Shown: positions 53,383 to 56,958 of the stretch, piece after piece
Position numbering within the stretch: position 1 is the stretch's first letter
Layout of the letters: the number at the start of each line of letters is the position of its first letter
Assembly: GCF_029960785.1 (NCBI RefSeq)
Contig: NZ_JASBQE010000077.1
Coordinates: forward strand, 1-56,958
DNA from: Polyangium sp. 15x6
Lineage (GTDB): Bacteria > Myxococcota_A > Polyangia > Polyangiales > Polyangiaceae
Reading direction: 5' to 3'
DNA length: 56,958 nucleotides
Notes under the pieces: model-generated
Told to the model about the DNA's origin: nothing
Database searches by the model: none
The model's input: only the letters and a program-made list of their open reading frames with translations
Made by a program: the position numbers and the translations under genes

Positions 53383-55395
53383 ATGCGATATCGACGGCTG
53401 ATCCCGCTCTGCTTTCTCCCGGCCCTCCACGTGGTCGTCCCCGGCTGTTCGGACGACGTCTCCGAGTTCGCGATCGCGGACGGGGTCGTCACGATCGACG
53501 CGCGCGCCAAGCCCGGCGCCGCCATCAACGTCAAGGTCGACGCACGAAACAGCGGGCAAGCGACGTGGGTGCCCGGCGAGGTCACGCTCACGCTCCCGGA
53601 GGGGCAAGGTTTTCCGAGCGCGTCGCTCGCGCTCTCCGGCGAGGTGGAACCGGAGGGCCGCGGCACGTTCACGGGCACGCTGACGGCGCCCGTGCGCACG
53701 GGTCTCTTCAAGCTGAACTTCGACGCACAATACGACGGCGCGAGATTCGGCTCGCCGATCACGTCGCCCCCGACGGAGCTCACGTGCAGCGACGGCATCT
53801 ACTGCAACGGCGCGGAGCGGCTCGTCGCGGGCCAGTGCGTGAACGGGACGGACCCGTGCGAAGACGGCGCCGAATGCACGACGGACACGTGCGACGAGGC
53901 CACGGACACCTGCAAGCACGAGCTCGGGCCGGGGTGTGCGTCGTGCACGTCGGATTGCACGCCCGACTGCGCGGGCAAGGTCTGCGGCGACGACGGCTGC
54001 GGCGGGAGCTGCGGGAGCTGTCCCATGGGTCAGGCGTGCGCGAACGCGACGAACGAGTGCAAACCCGCGAACCAGCCGGGCTCCTGCGCGGCGCCGCTCG
54101 AGCTGCTCCCGGCGGGCACGGCGTTCCTCGGGGTCCACCAGATCACGGGGGACACGACGAACGGCCTGCACGAGGTCGTGCCGACGTGCAACTCGACGAG
54201 CACGGCGGTGGAGACGGTCTACAAGTTCACGCTGACGGAGAAGATGGGCATCGAGGCGCGCGTGTCCGGCTACGACACGGTGATTCACCTCCGGAAAGAG
54301 GATCCGGCGACGCCCGCGAACGAATGCCTGGACAACAAGCCCGCGGCGACCGTGGGCTGCAGCGACGACGCGTCGCCGCCCGGCAATTACGGCTCGCGCG
54401 TGGACGCGGGCCTCGATGTGGGGACGTATTACCTCATCGTCGACGGGTTCGACGCCTCCCAGTACGGCGCGTTCGATCTGCAGGTGAAGTTCACGGCGAA
54501 CGGCTGCGTGCCGCATTGCGACGGCCTGTATTGCGGCACGGACGACGGCTGCGGCGGCGACTGCGGGACGTGCGATACGGGCTTCGCCTGCTCGGCCGAG
54601 GGCAAATGCCGGCCCGACCCGTGCGTGCCGGATTGCAAGGACAAGCAATGCGGCGACGACGGCTGCGGCGGGACGTGCGGGTCGTGCGCCGAGGGCTCGC
54701 TCTGCGTGCCGGCGACGTCGAAATGCCAGGTGTTCGCGGACTGCAACAACGAGGCGCCGGTGTGCGACCCGCCCTGCGGCGCGGGCGAGTTCTGCGGGAC
54801 GGACTGCGGCTGCCACGCGGCGAACGAGCCGATGGCGGATCTCGTGATCGACGAGAAGCGGCTCGCCGAGGAGATCCTCTTCGACAAGCTCGACGTGAGC
54901 CCGAACTCGTGCGCGTTCATCGAGGAGTGCGTGGGCGGGACGGGCGAGCGGAAGCTCCTGCGCTTCAGCGTGGAGGCGAAGAACCAGGGCATGGCGACGC
55001 TGACGGTGCCGCCGCCGGCGGAGCGGCCGGATCTGTTCCTGTTCTCGCCCTGCCACGGGCATTACCACTTCAACGGGTTCGCGACGTACGCGCTGCTCGA
55101 CAAGGCGGGCAACGAGGTCGTGACCGGGCGCAAGCAGGCGTATTGCATGGAGGACACGCAGCAGATCGCCTTCGGCCCGAACGTGGGCTGCAACAAGATC
55201 TACACGTGCGAGGATCAAGGCATCCAGCGCGGCTGGTCGGATCTCTACGGCAACACGCTCGATTGCCAGTGGCTCGACATCACGGACGTGCCGGCGGGTG
55301 AGTACTTCATCCAGGTGAAGCTCAACCCGAGCCGCGAGTTCGAAGAGGTGAGCCTCGACAACAACACGGCCACGGTGCCAGTAACGATTCCCTGA
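53383..55395 (+). CDS. Lipoprotein with C-terminal lysyl oxidase domain
   Basis: 670 residues from ATG 53383; lipobox VVVPGC (Cys22). A beta-rich domain (about 28-130), Cys-rich segments with CGDDGCGGSCGSC type motifs (about 135-230 and 375-480) and a PPC-like beta domain (about 235-370) precede residues 485-670, which match lysyl oxidase. The copper site CHGHYH gives His558, 560 and 562. The Lys and Tyr that form the LTQ cofactor are Lys584 (GRKQAYCMED) and Tyr622 (SDLYGNTLDCQW). DCQWLDITDVPAGEY and the NN end of the domain match as well. The enzyme should oxidise lysine or amines on outside proteins, giving aldehydes and crosslinks. Six bases separate it from the phosphodiesterase gene. Confidence 0.9.
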   Translation: MRYRRLIPLCFLPALHVVVPGCSDDVSEFAIADGVVTIDARAKPGAAINVKVDARNSGQATWVPGEVTLTLPEGQGFPSASLALSGEVEPEGRGTFTGTLTAPVRTGLFKLNFDAQYDGARFGSPITSPPTELTCSDGIYCNGAERLVAGQCVNGTDPCEDGAECTTDTCDEATDTCKHELGPGCASCTSDCTPDCAGKVCGDDGCGGSCGSCPMGQACANATNECKPANQPGSCAAPLELLPAGTAFLGVHQITGDTTNGLHEVVPTCNSTSTAVETVYKFTLTEKMGIEARVSGYDTVIHLRKEDPATPANECLDNKPAATVGCSDDASPPGNYGSRVDAGLDVGTYYLIVDGFDASQYGAFDLQVKFTANGCVPHCDGLYCGTDDGCGGDCGTCDTGFACSAEGKCRPDPCVPDCKDKQCGDDGCGGTCGSCAEGSLCVPATSKCQVFADCNNEAPVCDPPCGAGEFCGTDCGCHAANEPMADLVIDEKRLAEEILFDKLDVSPNSCAFIEECVGGTGERKLLRFSVEAKNQGMATLTVPPPAERPDLFLFSPCHGHYHFNGFATYALLDKAGNEVVTGRKQAYCMEDTQQIAFGPNVGCNKIYTCEDQGIQRGWSDLYGNTLDCQWLDITDVPAGEYFIQVKLNPSREFEEVSLDNNTATVPVTIP

Positions 55396-55400
55396 TCGCC

Positions 55401-56186
55401 ATGCATTACAAGGACGGCCCCCGCCCCCGCCTGTTCGCGCACCGCGGCGCCTCCGGTACGGCGCCCGAGAACACGCTGCCCGCCTTCGCCGCCGCGCTCG
55501 CGGCGGGGGCGGACCGCCTCGAGCTCGACGTGCACCTCACAGCCGACGAGGAGGTGATCGTGCTGCACGACGAGGACGTGGCGCGCACGACGGACGGCGC
55601 GGGGCCGGCCTCGGAGAAACGTTTCTCCGAGATTCGCGAGCTCGACGCGGGATACGGGTTCCAGGATCCGGACGGCGCGCACCCGTTCCGAGGCCGCGGC
55701 ATCCGGATCCCGACGCTCGCCGAGGTGCTGACATCCCTGCCGGGCGTGCCGCTCAACATCGAGCTGAAGGCGGACGAGGCGGCGCTGGTCTCCGCGGTGC
55801 AATGGGTGCTCGATCGGCACGACGGGCGGGAGCGGGTGCTCTTGACGGCAGAGCCGGGCTCCTTGATGGAGAAGATCCGGCGGCGGATCCCAGGGGTGCT
55901 AACCGGGATGTGCCTGCCCGAATCGCTGGAATTCCTCTGCAATGGGGGAAACCCGGGCTACGTGGCGCGGGGGTTCGCGTTGCAGGTGCCGACGAGCCTT
56001 CCGGGGATCCCGATCGTGACGCCGTATTTCGTGGAGGTCGCGCACGCGTGCGGGCTCGAGGTGCACGCGTGGGTGATCAACGAGGAGGCCGAGATGCGCG
56101 CGCTCCTCGCGATGGGCGTGGACGGGATCATGACGGACTTTCCGGAGCTCGGCGCAGAGGTGCTCGGGCGCCGGGCGGTCGATTGA
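55401..56186 (+). CDS. Glycerophosphodiester phosphodiesterase
   Basis: 261 residues, whole GDPD barrel. Catalytic pattern: HRGASGTAPENT (His14, Arg15, Glu23), ELDVHLTADEEVIVLHD (Glu41, Asp43, His56), then NIELK (metal ligand Glu). C-terminal VHAWVINEEAEMRALLAMG and GIMTDFP are typical. No signal peptide, so cytoplasmic; it splits glycerophosphodiesters into glycerol-3-phosphate and an alcohol. Starts 5 nt after the lysyl-oxidase stop and is likely co-transcribed with it. Confidence 0.95.
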   Translation: MHYKDGPRPRLFAHRGASGTAPENTLPAFAAALAAGADRLELDVHLTADEEVIVLHDEDVARTTDGAGPASEKRFSEIRELDAGYGFQDPDGAHPFRGRGIRIPTLAEVLTSLPGVPLNIELKADEAALVSAVQWVLDRHDGRERVLLTAEPGSLMEKIRRRIPGVLTGMCLPESLEFLCNGGNPGYVARGFALQVPTSLPGIPIVTPYFVEVAHACGLEVHAWVINEEAEMRALLAMGVDGIMTDFPELGAEVLGRRAVD

Positions 56187-56278
56187 CGCCGGACGGACGG
56201 GCTCCATGTCCCGCAGCAGACGGGGCTGCCTGTCCGGCCAGGGGGGTCGGGCGCGGCATTCCCTCGGGGGGAGTCACC

Positions 56279-56680
56279 ATGAAGAGCTACTGGGCCGGCG
56301 CCGCATTGCTGATCGCGGGCCTCTTCACGAGCGCGGCCGCCGACGCGGCTTGCACCAGGAATCCATTCCAGATGGGCTGGGACGCCGCGAATCAGGCGTG
56401 CCAGGACATCGCGCAGGGGTATACGCCCATGCCCTGGGGCCACAGGCGGCTCGCGAGCGGGGATTTCGTCCCGCTGCCGGAGCCGGAGCAGACCTGCACG
56501 TGGCAGGACGTCGTCGAATGCAAGAACGCGGCGGCCCAGTATCTCCGGCGGTTCCACAACCACGGCTGTGCCCGGCTCATCCGGCGCAACGTCCGGCTGA
56601 CGAGCGCGACCGGCAGGCCCATCGGATCGGCCCAGCAGGTCTGGCGGACCTACGTCAACACGACGTGCAACCTGCCATAG
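56279..56680 (+). CDS. Small exported Cys-rich protein
   Basis: 133 residues from ATG 56279, behind a strong ribosome site (GGGGGGAG). Clear signal peptide (SYWAGAALLIAGLFTSAAADA). The mature protein of about 110 residues has six Cys (ACTRNP, NQACQD, TCTWQD, VECKN, GCARL, TTCNL), enough for three disulfides, with Trp and Arg rich surfaces. No family recognised. Followed 24 nt after its stop by four-hairpin element copy 5. Confidence 0.8.
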   Translation: MKSYWAGAALLIAGLFTSAAADAACTRNPFQMGWDAANQACQDIAQGYTPMPWGHRRLASGDFVPLPEPEQTCTWQDVVECKNAAAQYLRRFHNHGCARLIRRNVRLTSATGRPIGSAQQVWRTYVNTTCNLP

Positions 56681-56704
56681 CCCCGAGCATTGGTAGGCGC
56701 TTCG

Positions 56705-56807
56705 CCGGGGCGCTGCCCCGGACCCCGCGGGGGCTGTTCGCCCCTCGACCCGAACCAGGGCAAGCCCTGGACCATTTGGGAAGAACTGCGCGGTGCGCAG
56801 TTCTTCC
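56705..56807 (+). repeat. Four-hairpin 3'-end element, copy 5
   Basis: A (56705-56721, stem CCGGGGC, loop GCT), B (56729-56745, stem GGGGGC, loop TGTTC, closing on a G-T pair), C (56755-56770, stem CCAGGGC around AA), D (56779-56807, stem GGAAGAACTGCGC, loop GGT). The most diverged copy in loops, yet all four stems are kept. Confidence 0.85.
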
Positions 56808-56857
56808 ACAGGCCGGTGGGACCGCCCCGCCCGTCGCCGGTCTCGACCGGGCCTGTG
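56808..56857. other. Spacer between facing element copies 5 and 6
   Basis: 50 bp bounded by the 8-bp inverted repeat CACAGGCC (56807-56814) and GGCCTGTG (56850-56857). The spacer between copies 3 and 4 has matching ends (ACAGG and CCTGT). Confidence 0.65.
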
Positions 56858-56958
56858 CGATGAACTGCGCATCGCGCAGTTCATCGTCCTGGGTCCAGCC
56901 CCTGGCTGGTCCGGGTGCAGGGGCGGACAGCCCCTGCTGGGGCCTGGGGCAACGCCCC
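56858..56958 (-). repeat. Four-hairpin 3'-end element, copy 6 (cut by window end)
   Basis: On minus: A (56946-56958, stem GGGGC, loop GTT; cut), B (56917-56937, stem GCAGGGGC, loop TGTCC), C (56895-56909, stem CCAGCC, loop AGG), D (56858-56886, stem CGATGAACTGCGC, loop GAT). D is identical to that of copy 3. Its host gene should lie just beyond 56958 on the minus strand. Confidence 0.85.

Overview
The window is high-GC, densely coded DNA that looks like a myxobacterium, most likely of the Polyangium/Sorangium type. The signs are a MYXO-CTERM protein with DUF4215 Cys-rich repeats, glycine-rich lipoproteins, paired VIT/von Willebrand A proteins, an OmpA protein with thrombospondin type-3 repeats, a DUF4388-DnaJ fusion and eukaryote-like Ser/Thr kinases. 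This placement is inferred from gene content. No tRNA, rRNA, CRISPR array, transposase or phage gene was seen.

Layout. 1-8451: a papain/NlpC-like lipoprotein, two hypothetical proteins, a PAS-PAS-PAS-STAS sensor, a PilZ protein, a Kelch-type lipoprotein and a DUF4388-DnaJ protein. 8508-12660: three genes joined by ATGA overlaps (a GAF-like protein, a cytoplasmic subtilase and a TPR protein), followed by an FAD/NAD(P) reductase. 12733-20860: two Gly-rich lipoproteins, a sirtuin and a 1,700-residue secreted beta-helix/Cys-repeat/MYXO-CTERM protein. 21098-30204: two very large FecR/VIT/vWA/TPR proteins overlapping by GTGA. 30400-34973: an OmpA/TSP3 protein divergent from a large predicted outer-membrane protein.

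35004-44184: alaS, a PAS-STAS protein, folA coupled to an S9 peptidase lipoprotein, and two Ser/Thr kinases, the second with a C-terminal STAS-like domain. 44314-50033: a cyclic-nucleotide-binding protein with an unrecognised N-terminal half, an FMO-type monooxygenase, a cytochrome P450 and a divergent TetR regulator. A good P450 promoter has a palindrome between its -35 and -10 boxes, which suggests direct repression by the TetR protein. 50360-52240: thiC behind a clear TPP riboswitch. 52446-56680: an NTF2-like protein, a lipoprotein with a convincing lysyl-oxidase domain, a glycerophosphodiester phosphodiesterase and a small Cys-rich exported protein.

The most unusual structure is a family of six copies of a four-hairpin element (A-B-C-D). 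Wherever the neighbouring gene is visible, the element lies directly after a stop codon with A nearest the gene. Stem sequences change between copies while pairing is kept, and loops (TGTCC in B, GAT in D) are nearly constant. Where two genes converge, two copies face each other across a spacer that begins ACAGG and ends CCTGT. This looks like a conserved folded 3'-end element, not a protein-coding feature.
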